In this document: positions 52,350 through 59,620 of the stretch, piece after piece | Layout of the letters: every line of letters starts with the position of its first letter | Numbering within the stretch: the first letter of the stretch is position 1 | Assembly (NCBI GenBank): GCA_022601195.1 | Contig: JAHZIX010000016.1 | Coordinates: 1-59,620 of the forward strand | Source of the DNA: Deltaproteobacteria bacterium | GTDB taxonomy: Bacteria > Acidobacteriota > Thermoanaerobaculia > Multivoradales > JAHZIX01 | Length of the DNA stretch: 59,620 bases | Reading direction: 5' to 3' | Notes under the pieces: generated by a model | Databases searched by the model: none | What the model was told of the DNA's origin: nothing | Seen by the model: the letters and a program-made list of their open reading frames with translations, nothing else | Program-made: the position numbers and the translations under genes

Positions 52350-54716
52350 ATGGTTGTGGCATTGGTAAGAAAATGGTTCCACGGAGATCGAATTCAAGTG
52401 CTTCGACCCTCGTCCCTGCCTTTGGCCCTATCCCTGCCTTTGCCCTTGTATCTGGCCTTGGTTCTATGTTTCCTTCCATTCTTTTCTTTTCCGGCTTCTG
52501 CGGGAACGATATCGGTGACGACCACCGCCGATAGTGGTGCGGGCTCCCTGCGTCAGGCGTTGTTGGATGCCAATGCCGATCCCGGTGCAGACACTGTGAC
52601 TTTCGACCTGGCAGGTGAACCTCCCTATGTGGTCCAGCCTCTCTCGCCACTGCCCACCCTGACGGATCCGGTGGTGATCGACGGGTCCACTCAGCCGGGC
52701 TTCGCCACCATCCCCATCATTGTTCTCGACGGCAGCTCCGCCGGCGCCGGGGCGGACGGGCTCCGCTTCGAAACCTTGTTGAGCACGGTGAAGTCCCTGG
52801 TGGTGCAGAATTTTTCCGCCAACGGCTTGTTCCTCGGCGGCCCGGGTGGGCACGAGGTTATGGGGTGTCATATCGGCACGGATGCAGCCGGTGGGGTGGC
52901 TCGAGCCAATGGCTTGCACGGCATCTACATCGACGGCAATCTTCAGAACAAGATCGGTGGACCCTTCAGCGGGCAGCGAAATGTCATTTCCGGCAACGGT
53001 GGGGCGGGGGTGTACCTGGCCAACGACACGGACGGCTCCGGCGACTCGGGAACCGAGATTCAGGGCAATTATATTGGCGTGGACGTCAGCGGAACTCTGA
53101 AGGTGGGCAACGGCGCGGTGACCAAGGATTCGAATATCGTCATCGATTCCGCCGATGACAATATCGTCGGCGGCTCGGATCCGGCCCAGGGAAATGTGAT
53201 CTCCGGCTCCCGGGGGCACTTCGGGATCACCATCAGAGGCACCTCGGAGGCTCCAGCTATTGGCAATGTGGTTCAAAACAACCTGATCGGAGTCGACTGG
53301 ACGGCCACTCAGCCTTTGGGCAACTTGTTGGGTGGGGTCCGACTGACGGGGATTTCCAGTAGCAATTTCTTGATCGGCAATGTTATCTCCGGCCAAGAGG
53401 TTGGGGCCGGAGTTCTCATCGAAGAGGGCAGCTCTTCCAATGCCCTCTACCGAAATCATATCGGCGTGAGCCTGGCCGGCACCCCTCCTCCTGGGGAAAC
53501 GGGTCTTCTTGGCAACCCTCGTGGGGTGGTCATTCGAAACGCTAGCGGCAATACCATCGGGAATTTCGATCCAGCGAATCGCAATATCATCTCCGATAAT
53601 TTCGAATCCGGAGTGATCATCGAGAATACGACTTCCTTGGCCACCGGAGGTGGGAAGAACCGGATCCAATTCAACACCATAGGCGCCAGCATCGATGGTT
53701 CCATTCGAGCGGGCAATGGGCACGATGGGATCAGGGTTATCGACTCGCCGGGAAATCTCATTTACGACAACCTGATCTCCGGTAATGCCGTCTTTGGGGT
53801 CTCTCTTTCGGGCGCTTCTCATGGCACGGAGATTCTTCGCAATACCATCGGGCTCGATATCTCTGGTACCAGCAGGATTTCCAATCGCGTTTCTGGAATA
53901 CGTATCGGTCTTGCCGCCGGAAATGTGATCGGTCGGCCGGGTGAGGGCAATATCATCTCCGGTAACGGAAGTCTGGATGCCGGCACCGGGCTAACGCTCA
54001 GTGAAGGTGCCAACAACAACCTGGTCCAGGGCAACCGCATCGGGTTGCCGGGGGGCGACGTCCCAGATGCGAACCTCGGTGAAGTAGGCAACGGCGGTCC
54101 CGGAATTGTTTTGGGATCGGCTAGCGGAAACCTGATCGGTGGATCCGGTGTTGGGGAAGGCAATGAGATCGCCTTCAATGGGTCCTCCGGTATCGTCCTT
54201 TCCTTTGGTTCCGGCAACGCCTTCTCCGAAAATTCCATCTACAGTAATGGCGGCCTGGGCATCGATCTTTGGCCGGTAGGAGTGAATCCCAACGACAGCG
54301 GCGATGGCGATTCAGGCCCCAATTTGCAGCAGAACTTCCCGGTTCTCTCCTCCGGTATCAACAGCACTTTCTACTCTAAGGTGGAAGGTGCCCTCAATAG
54401 CTCCCCGTCTTCTAGCTTTGTCGTCGAGGTCTTCGCCAGCTCTGCCTGCGATGACTCCGGGCAAGGAGAGGGGGAAGTATATTTAGGGGCTGCTGCTGCC
54501 CACACCAACGCCCTCGGAGACGCCGCCTTCGAGTTGATGATTCCGCGGACCGCCGCTGGGCCGTGGTTGACCGCCACCGCCACGGACATGCTTGGAAATA
54601 CTTCCGAGCTCTCGGAGTGTCTGGAGCTAGTGGAAGGGGAATGCCCGGAGTGCATCTTCTTCGACGGCTTCGAGAGCGGGGAGACATCTGCTTGGTCGTT
54701 GGTGGTAGAGGAGTGA
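52350..54716 (+). CDS. Exported right-handed beta-helix protein with GFESGETSAW tail
   Basis: 788 residues from ATG 52350; GTG 52356 gives better spacing from GGAGG. A long hydrophobic signal segment ends SFPASA. The mature start SVTTTADSGAGSLRQALLDAN is the motif seen before many parallel beta-helix domains. Dozens of short helix rungs follow (GNVISGNGGAGVYL, NLIYDNLISGNAVFGVSL). A ~110-residue beta domain (SSFVVEVFASSACDDSGQGEGEVYLG) comes before the end, ECPECIFFDGFESGETSAWSLVVEE. Likely a surface or secreted adhesin or glycan-active protein; no catalytic residues identified. Paralogue of the next gene. Confidence 0.88.
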   Translation: MVVALVRKWFHGDRIQVLRPSSLPLALSLPLPLYLALVLCFLPFFSFPASAGTISVTTTADSGAGSLRQALLDANADPGADTVTFDLAGEPPYVVQPLSPLPTLTDPVVIDGSTQPGFATIPIIVLDGSSAGAGADGLRFETLLSTVKSLVVQNFSANGLFLGGPGGHEVMGCHIGTDAAGGVARANGLHGIYIDGNLQNKIGGPFSGQRNVISGNGGAGVYLANDTDGSGDSGTEIQGNYIGVDVSGTLKVGNGAVTKDSNIVIDSADDNIVGGSDPAQGNVISGSRGHFGITIRGTSEAPAIGNVVQNNLIGVDWTATQPLGNLLGGVRLTGISSSNFLIGNVISGQEVGAGVLIEEGSSSNALYRNHIGVSLAGTPPPGETGLLGNPRGVVIRNASGNTIGNFDPANRNIISDNFESGVIIENTTSLATGGGKNRIQFNTIGASIDGSIRAGNGHDGIRVIDSPGNLIYDNLISGNAVFGVSLSGASHGTEILRNTIGLDISGTSRISNRVSGIRIGLAAGNVIGRPGEGNIISGNGSLDAGTGLTLSEGANNNLVQGNRIGLPGGDVPDANLGEVGNGGPGIVLGSASGNLIGGSGVGEGNEIAFNGSSGIVLSFGSGNAFSENSIYSNGGLGIDLWPVGVNPNDSGDGDSGPNLQQNFPVLSSGINSTFYSKVEGALNSSPSSSFVVEVFASSACDDSGQGEGEVYLGAAAAHTNALGDAAFELMIPRTAAGPWLTATATDMLGNTSELSECLELVEGECPECIFFDGFESGETSAWSLVVEE

Positions 54717-54790
54717 GCCTGCAAGGGAAACCCACGCTTCTTTGATCCTGGTTAGCTGGCCCGCATCGATTCTCCGAGGAGAACTCGGTT

Positions 54791-54835
54791 GCCCGTGGAA
54801 TCAGGCGCCCGTAGAATCAGCCGCCCGTGGAGTCG
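54791..54835. repeat. 16-bp tandem repeat, 2.8 copies
   Basis: GCCCGTGGAATCAGGC, GCCCGTAGAATCAGCC, GCCCGTGGAGTCG in direct succession in the gap between the two beta-helix genes. Confidence 0.85.
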
Positions 54836-54846
54836 TCTCGGCAAAA

Positions 54847-54889
54847 CAGATCTAGAAGGGGTTAGTCGAAGTAGATCTGCGCCCTTTTT
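54847..54889 (+). terminator. Hairpin with T-run after the first beta-helix gene
   Basis: CAGATCTA (54847-54854) and TAGATCTG (54872-54879) form a perfect 8-bp stem with a 17-base loop, followed by CGCCCTTTTT. A plausible intrinsic terminator, though the stem is AT-rich. Confidence 0.55.
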
Positions 54890-55090
54890 CCTGTTTTTAT
54901 GCTAAAATGACATTAGCGGGATTCACCAACTGGCCTCGAGGAAGTCCACGGGGAAGGACTAGCGGAAGAGGCCGGCCTGGGTTGGAGGAAATACCTCGGG
55001 AGAGGTCCATCGCTTGACGATAGGGCGGCTGGCTTCTCTCTCGAGGGACCCGGAAGCTCTCTGAAACATCATCTTCTCGAGGAGTCAGCT

Positions 55091-57436
55091 GTGAGAATTG
55101 TCTTAGCTTCGTCGGTGGCTCGCTGGTGCGTTGTGTTCTTGGTGCTGAGTCTCCTGGCTATCGCCCCAGCCCGAGCTTTTGCAGAGACCTTGTCACGTGG
55201 GTTTCCTGAAGCTTCCTTTGGGACCTTTTCCGTTACCAGCACCGCCGACGGGGGAGCGGGCACCCTTCGACAGGCGATCCTAGACGCCAACGCCAACCCC
55301 GGCGCAGACAAAATTCTATTCGATTTTCCTGGTGAACCTCCCTACGTCATCCAGCCCGCCTCGCCCTTGCCAACCCTGACGGAACCGGTGTGGATCGATG
55401 GCTCCACCGAACCCGATTTCGACGGGGCACCCATCGTCGTCCTCGACGGTGGTCTGGCCGGAGCAAACGCCCACGGCCTCCACTTCGAGACCTTGTTGAG
55501 CACGGTGACGTCCTTGGTGATTCAGAACTTCTCCGGCCACGGCCTTTTTCTTGGAGGCCTAGGTGGATACGAAGTGGAGGGATGCTACATCGGCATAGAT
55601 GCCGCTGGCATCACGGCACAGCCCAACGGCCTCCACGGCATCTTCATCGACGGGAATCTCCAAAACAAGATTGGTGGACCGTTTCCGGGGCAGCGCAATG
55701 TCATCTCCGGCAATGGGGGGGCCGGGGTGTACCTGGCCTCGGACACTGATGGATCCGGGGATTCGGGAACGGAGATCCAGGGGAACTTCATCGGCGTTGG
55801 CGCTACCGGGAGCATGGCCTTGGGGAACGGTGCGGGGACTGGGCACTCGAATATCGTCATCGACTCCGCCGACGACAACATCATCGGTGGTTTGCACCCA
55901 GGGCAAGGCAATGTCATTTCCGGAGCCGCTTCCGGCTTTGGTATCACCATCACAGCCTCCCCAGGGGAAGCGGCGATCGGCAACCTGATCCAGAACAATC
56001 GGGTTGGTACGAATTCCATCGGGGCGGGCGCCGTCCCCAACGCTAGCGGCGGAATTCAGCTCCAGGGAGGCGCCCAGAACACCCTGCTCCTGGGGAACCT
56101 GATCTCTGGAAATGCGCCCGGCCCTGGCGTCAAGATCGAAGGAGGCAGCGCCGCCAACGCTCTCTATGGAAATTTCATCGGCTTGAGCCTGGTCGGAACC
56201 GCCCTCCTACCGAACTTCGAAGGTGTGTTGATCGAGGACGCGAGTGGTAACACGATCGGGAATTTCGATCCGGCCAATGGCAACGTTATTTCGGGCAATT
56301 TGGACTCCGGCGTGGTGATTCGTAGTACCGGCGCCCTGCTCGGGGGGGACGGGCAGAACCGAGTTCAATTCAATACCATCGGAGCTCGCCCCAACGGTGC
56401 CGGACCCTTGGGCAATAGTGAGAGCGGCGTCAGCATTGTCGACTCCCCGGGCAATCTCATCCACGACAACCTGATCTCCGGAAACGAGGTCCACGGTGTA
56501 GTTCTCTCCGGGGCCGCCACCGGCAACGAGCTTCTCCGCAACACCATTGGTTTGGATTCGACCGGTTCTGCAGCCGTTCCCAATCTGGAGCAGGGAGTTC
56601 TGATCGTCGGGGCGTCGGGAAATGTGATCGGTCTACCGGGGGAGGGCAATCTCATCTCCGGCAATGGCCCTGGTGACACCGGCAGTGGGATACACCTCTC
56701 CGGAAGCGGCACCCAGAACAACTTGATCCAAGGGAATCGCATCGGTCTCAGCGGTGTCAGTCCCGGCGATGTCGGCCTCGAGGGAGATAGCCTAGGGGGA
56801 GTCGGCAACGGCATGAACGGCATTGCCCTCACGGGAGGTGCCAGCGGCAATCTCATCGGCGGCCCGGAGGCGGGAGAGGGAAACCTGATTGGTTTCAACG
56901 AAAGGGCCGGAATTTGGATTTCCAGCGGCTCCGGCAATTCTCTTTCCGGCAACTCTATCTTTGATAACGGTGGTCTCGGCATCGACATTCTTCCCCCGGG
57001 AGTCAACGAAAACGACAGTGGGGACAGCGATCCCGGCGGCAACCAAATGCAGAACTTCCCCGTCCTGACCTCCGCCATCAACAGTCCCTTTTACACCCAA
57101 ATCGAGGCAACCTTGCATAGCCAGGCGGCGTCCAGCTTCGTGGTGGAGTTCTTCGCCAGTCCGGGATGCGATGACTCGGGGCAGGGGGAAGGCCAGGTGT
57201 ATCTAGGAGCCGACGTCGCAGCAACGGACGCTCTTGGAGACGCCTCCCTGAGCCTGATGATTCCCCGCACCCTGGCGGGCCCGTGGGTGACCGCCACCGC
57301 CACGGATTTATTGGGCAATACCTCCGAGCTATCCTCTTGTCTCGAATTGGTGGAAGGGGAATGCCCGGAGTGCATCTTCTTCGACGGCTTCGAGAGCGGC
57401 GATACGTCCGCTTGGTCCTTGGTGGTGGGGGAGTGA
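55091..57436 (+). CDS. Exported right-handed beta-helix protein with GFESGDTSAW tail (paralogue)
   Basis: 781 residues from GTG 55091 after GAGGAG. Signal peptide VVFLVLSLLAIAPARAFA. Same plan as the preceding gene: SVTSTADGGAGTLRQAILDAN, beta-helix rungs, the CDDSGQGEGQVYLG domain and the end ECPECIFFDGFESGDTSAWSLVVGE. The two are clearly tandem duplicates, with diverged middle rungs and nearly identical ends, so the tail region is under constraint. Secreted or cell-surface; function not proven. Confidence 0.88.
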   Translation: MRIVLASSVARWCVVFLVLSLLAIAPARAFAETLSRGFPEASFGTFSVTSTADGGAGTLRQAILDANANPGADKILFDFPGEPPYVIQPASPLPTLTEPVWIDGSTEPDFDGAPIVVLDGGLAGANAHGLHFETLLSTVTSLVIQNFSGHGLFLGGLGGYEVEGCYIGIDAAGITAQPNGLHGIFIDGNLQNKIGGPFPGQRNVISGNGGAGVYLASDTDGSGDSGTEIQGNFIGVGATGSMALGNGAGTGHSNIVIDSADDNIIGGLHPGQGNVISGAASGFGITITASPGEAAIGNLIQNNRVGTNSIGAGAVPNASGGIQLQGGAQNTLLLGNLISGNAPGPGVKIEGGSAANALYGNFIGLSLVGTALLPNFEGVLIEDASGNTIGNFDPANGNVISGNLDSGVVIRSTGALLGGDGQNRVQFNTIGARPNGAGPLGNSESGVSIVDSPGNLIHDNLISGNEVHGVVLSGAATGNELLRNTIGLDSTGSAAVPNLEQGVLIVGASGNVIGLPGEGNLISGNGPGDTGSGIHLSGSGTQNNLIQGNRIGLSGVSPGDVGLEGDSLGGVGNGMNGIALTGGASGNLIGGPEAGEGNLIGFNERAGIWISSGSGNSLSGNSIFDNGGLGIDILPPGVNENDSGDSDPGGNQMQNFPVLTSAINSPFYTQIEATLHSQAASSFVVEFFASPGCDDSGQGEGQVYLGADVAATDALGDASLSLMIPRTLAGPWVTATATDLLGNTSELSSCLELVEGECPECIFFDGFESGDTSAWSLVVGE

Positions 57437-57571
57437 GCCCCCTTGGGTCATTTCATGGACCAACCCTGGAGAAATATCACCAGAGCTTCCGAGGGATAAG
57501 GGCGAGTGATTGAGGTTGATATTTATTGCTCGCACTGATTTATCGTTTATGGTGTGCAATAATACAGGGGA

Positions 57572-59620
57572 ATGCCCCTTTATGCAGAGCTTCCGCCGCC
57601 TCGGGATTGGCAGGTCTTTGAAGATCTATGCCGGGACCTCTTTGCCGCCGAGTGGGAAGATCCGGAAACCAAGAAGCACGGCCGGTCCGGCCAGGCGGAC
57701 CAGGGAGTGGATGTCTTCGGCCTGCGGGATGGCCAGTGGGTGGGAGTCCAGTGTAAGCGACGGCAGAAATGGCCGGAGAAGAAGCTCACCGAGGGGGAAA
57801 TTCGCGCGGAGGTAGAAGCTTCCCGAAAGTTCAGCTCCCCTCTAGAGAGCCTGGTCATCGCCACCACCGCCGAAGACAGCACTCACTTCGATGCCCTGGC
57901 CCGGCAGCTCACTGACGAGGTGGGCTTTCGAGTCGCCATCTACGGTTGGCAAGAGCTTTGCCGCCGCATCCAAACCCATCCCAAGGTCTACGCCGTCTGG
58001 CACCAAAATCTCCTGCCTCATCCCGCTGGCCCCATCCCCATCCACTTGCCCTTCCTCCCCCTGGGAGACCTCCTCAAGGGACGACAACCGGAGCTGGAAG
58101 CCTTGGCCGCTGGGCTCGCACCGGGGAGCGGTCGCGGTGCCTTCGCGGTCATTCAGCAGCGCACCGAGGCGGTGCACGGCCTCGGCGGAGTGGGTAAGAC
58201 GGCTCTGGCAGTGGAGCATGCCTGGAATTGGCAGAAGTTCTACTCGGCGGTGCTCTTCATTCGCGCCGAGAGCCCGGAGCTGCTGCGAGCTAGCCTGGCG
58301 GAGTTGGGGCCCAAGGTGGGCCTGGAGAGAATCGAAGAGGAGGCGGCCGCCACCGAGGCGGTGCTCACCTGGCTGGGAGACCATTCCGGATGGTTGGTGA
58401 TCCTGGACAACGTAGACGATGAGAAGGCGGCCCGGGCCGTCACCGAGCTGCTCCCCCAGCTCACCACTGGACGGGTGCTGATCACTTCCCGCCTGAGCAA
58501 TTGGAGCGCTCGGGTGACCGAGTTTCCCCTGAGTGAGCTGACCACCGAGGAAGCGGTCGCTTTCCTCCTCGCCCGAGCGGAAAAGCGGCTGCCGACCTCG
58601 CAAGAGGCCATCCAGTCGGCAGCCCTGGCGGAGCGTCTCGGGGGCTTGCCCCTGGCCCTGGAGCAAGCCGCCGCCTACATCAATGTTCATCGCCTGAGCT
58701 TCTCGGACTACTCAGGGCTCTTGGAGGAGCAGAGCCGCGAGGTCCTGGAATGGTTCGACTCTCGCCTCATGACCTATCCCCGCTCCGTTGCCGAGACCTG
58801 GCAGCCAACCTTCGCCCGACTCGGGGTGTCGGCGAGGGCGATGCTGCATCTCCTGGCTTTCCTGGATGCGGAGGAGATTCCCCGCTCTCTGTTCGAGGGA
58901 GCCAAAGCCGAACCGGTTCTGAAAGAAGCCTCCGATGCCTTGGGCTCAGAGGGTAAGGAGGAGGAATTTTCACTACAGGAAGCGGTGCGGGAGCTGGATT
59001 CCTATTCCTTTCTAGAAGTGGACGGGGAAGGTTTCTCGATTCACCGCATGGTGCAAGCGGTGGTGCGCAGCCGGTTGAGGGAGGGTGAGGTGGACGAGTG
59101 GGTAGGGCGAGGCATCTCCTTGCTCCTGGCAGCTCACCCCGGGAACCCCACGGACGCCCGTTACTGGCCCCAATGGGAGCGCCTTCGCCTCCATGCGACC
59201 AGTGTGATTCACCACGCTCGGAGCTTCGGTTTTGCCGAACCGAAGCTTGCCACTCTAATGAACAATACTGGCCTCTACCTCACGGAGAGAGTCCTGTTTT
59301 CAGAAGCAGAGTCTCTCTATCGCCACGCTCTGTCGATCGACGAGTCGAGCTATGGTGGGGATCATCCAACGGTGGCGATCCGCCTGAACAACCTGGCCGT
59401 GCTTCTTCAGTCGACGAATCGGATGTCTGAATCGGAGCCTTTGATGCGTCGCGCGTTGGAGATCGACGAGTCGAGCTATGGTGCGGATCATCCCCGGGTT
59501 GCAGTCCAGCTGAACAACCTGGCTCAGCTTCTTCAGTCGACGAATCGGCTGTCTGAATCAGAGCCTTTGATGCGTCGCGCGTTGGAGATCGACGAGTCGA
59601 GCTATGGTGGGGGGCACCCC
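57572..59620 (+). CDS. NLR-like STAND protein: Mrr-type nuclease, NB-ARC ATPase, TPR (3' end off window)
   Basis: Open from ATG 57572 (GGGGA just upstream) through the window end, at least 683 residues. Residues 1-130 resemble an Mrr-like PD-(D/E)xK nuclease: FEDLCRDLFAAEW, GRSGQADQGVDVFG with D47, and VGVQCKRR with Q60 and K62. The NB-ARC/STAND ATPase has Walker A GLGGVGKT (203-210), Walker B WLVILDNVDD (about 275), the TSR sensor, GLPLALEQAAAY and a winged-helix part with IHRMVQ. From ~555 come 42-residue TPRs (HPTVAIRLNNLAVLL). In known bacterial NLR systems such proteins sense phage proteins through the repeats and cut DNA when they oligomerise; that role is inferred here. Confidence 0.88.
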   Translation, partial: MPLYAELPPPRDWQVFEDLCRDLFAAEWEDPETKKHGRSGQADQGVDVFGLRDGQWVGVQCKRRQKWPEKKLTEGEIRAEVEASRKFSSPLESLVIATTAEDSTHFDALARQLTDEVGFRVAIYGWQELCRRIQTHPKVYAVWHQNLLPHPAGPIPIHLPFLPLGDLLKGRQPELEALAAGLAPGSGRGAFAVIQQRTEAVHGLGGVGKTALAVEHAWNWQKFYSAVLFIRAESPELLRASLAELGPKVGLERIEEEAAATEAVLTWLGDHSGWLVILDNVDDEKAARAVTELLPQLTTGRVLITSRLSNWSARVTEFPLSELTTEEAVAFLLARAEKRLPTSQEAIQSAALAERLGGLPLALEQAAAYINVHRLSFSDYSGLLEEQSREVLEWFDSRLMTYPRSVAETWQPTFARLGVSARAMLHLLAFLDAEEIPRSLFEGAKAEPVLKEASDALGSEGKEEEFSLQEAVRELDSYSFLEVDGEGFSIHRMVQAVVRSRLREGEVDEWVGRGISLLLAAHPGNPTDARYWPQWERLRLHATSVIHHARSFGFAEPKLATLMNNTGLYLTERVLFSEAESLYRHALSIDESSYGGDHPTVAIRLNNLAVLLQSTNRMSESEPLMRRALEIDESSYGADHPRVAVQLNNLAQLLQSTNRLSESEPLMRRALEIDESSYGGGHP

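Larger units (their letters stand above)
54717..55090. other. Gap between beta-helix paralogues with repeat, terminator and possible promoter
   Basis: Holds a 16-bp tandem repeat (54791-54835), a hairpin with T-run (54847-54889), and a possible -10 box TAAAAT at 54903-54908, then a ~180-base leader. The second paralogue thus probably has its own promoter. Confidence 0.5.

Noticed and set aside
52464..53822. 452-codon minus-strand frame opposite the first beta-helix gene
   Set aside because: Mirrors the repetitive rungs of the real gene; no ribosome-binding site or recognisable domain.
59300..59620. Repeats at the right end as a possible CRISPR array
   Set aside because: The ~126-bp units are in frame and encode TPRs; no short palindromic repeats with unique spacers.

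Overview
The window is high-GC bacterial DNA, most likely from an Acidobacteriota member (possibly Thermoanaerobaculia-like). The reasons are an ADOP-type MacB/FtsX permease, many Ser/Thr kinases with C-terminal TPRs, two ECF sigma factors each overlapping such a kinase gene, and several exported proteins ending in a shared tail of the form GFESG[DE]TS.W. I cannot run a taxonomic search, so this is an inference. The first ~210 bases are an exception: they encode a fragment of an archaeal/eukaryotic/giant-virus-type RNA polymerase largest subunit, which suggests transfer or a chimeric join.

Layout. 1-3.7 kb: the polymerase fragment, then three minus-strand genes (a small beta-rich protein, an exported monoheme cytochrome-like protein and a UPF0462 protein). 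3.9-7.9 kb: an ECF sigma / receptor kinase-TPR / unknown gene set joined by start-stop overlaps. 8-9.4 kb: a DUF3800 gene broken by one in-frame TAA, next to a tRNA-like remnant. 9.4-10.1 kb: a HAD sugar-phosphatase. 10.2-16.1 kb: a minus-strand run of a lysine-tailed helix-hairpin-helix (HhH) protein, CYTH-CHAD, ParA, SixA and a 2-phosphoglycerate-kinase/phosphoglycerate-mutase fusion. Several of these families are linked to phosphate or polyphosphate. 16.4-22.5 kb: an MBL-rhodanese protein, then a plus-strand run of a membrane protein, a ComEA-like protein, a GH113-type hydrolase and an FHA-AAA+ regulator with an altered sigma54-contact loop. 22.6-29.3 kb: a second pair of kinases, one with its own ECF sigma factor.

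29.5-36.5 kb: an exported Rhs protein, an exported VOC protein, and a short stretch with three micro-ORFs of 18-19 codons. These have strong ribosome-binding sites, and two of them differ mostly at synonymous positions. A small Cys-rich exported protein lies between them. 36.5-44.3 kb: the ADOP permease, a pseudokinase fused to an OmpA-like domain through an MxKP pentapeptide repeat, and another kinase-TPR.

44.3-57.4 kb is dominated by exported surface-type proteins: a repeat protein with an in-frame stop, a LamG protein, and tandem beta-helix paralogues. Within it lie DoxX, a DUF4212/SSS sodium symporter pair and a decayed second copy of the symporter 3' end. The window ends inside a bacterial NLR-like gene (Mrr-type nuclease, NB-ARC ATPase, TPR), probably a defence protein.

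The general picture is a signalling-rich accessory region: kinase-sigma circuits, exported adhesin-like proteins, a candidate granule/nucleoid operon, a candidate micropeptide cluster and an NLR-type sensor.
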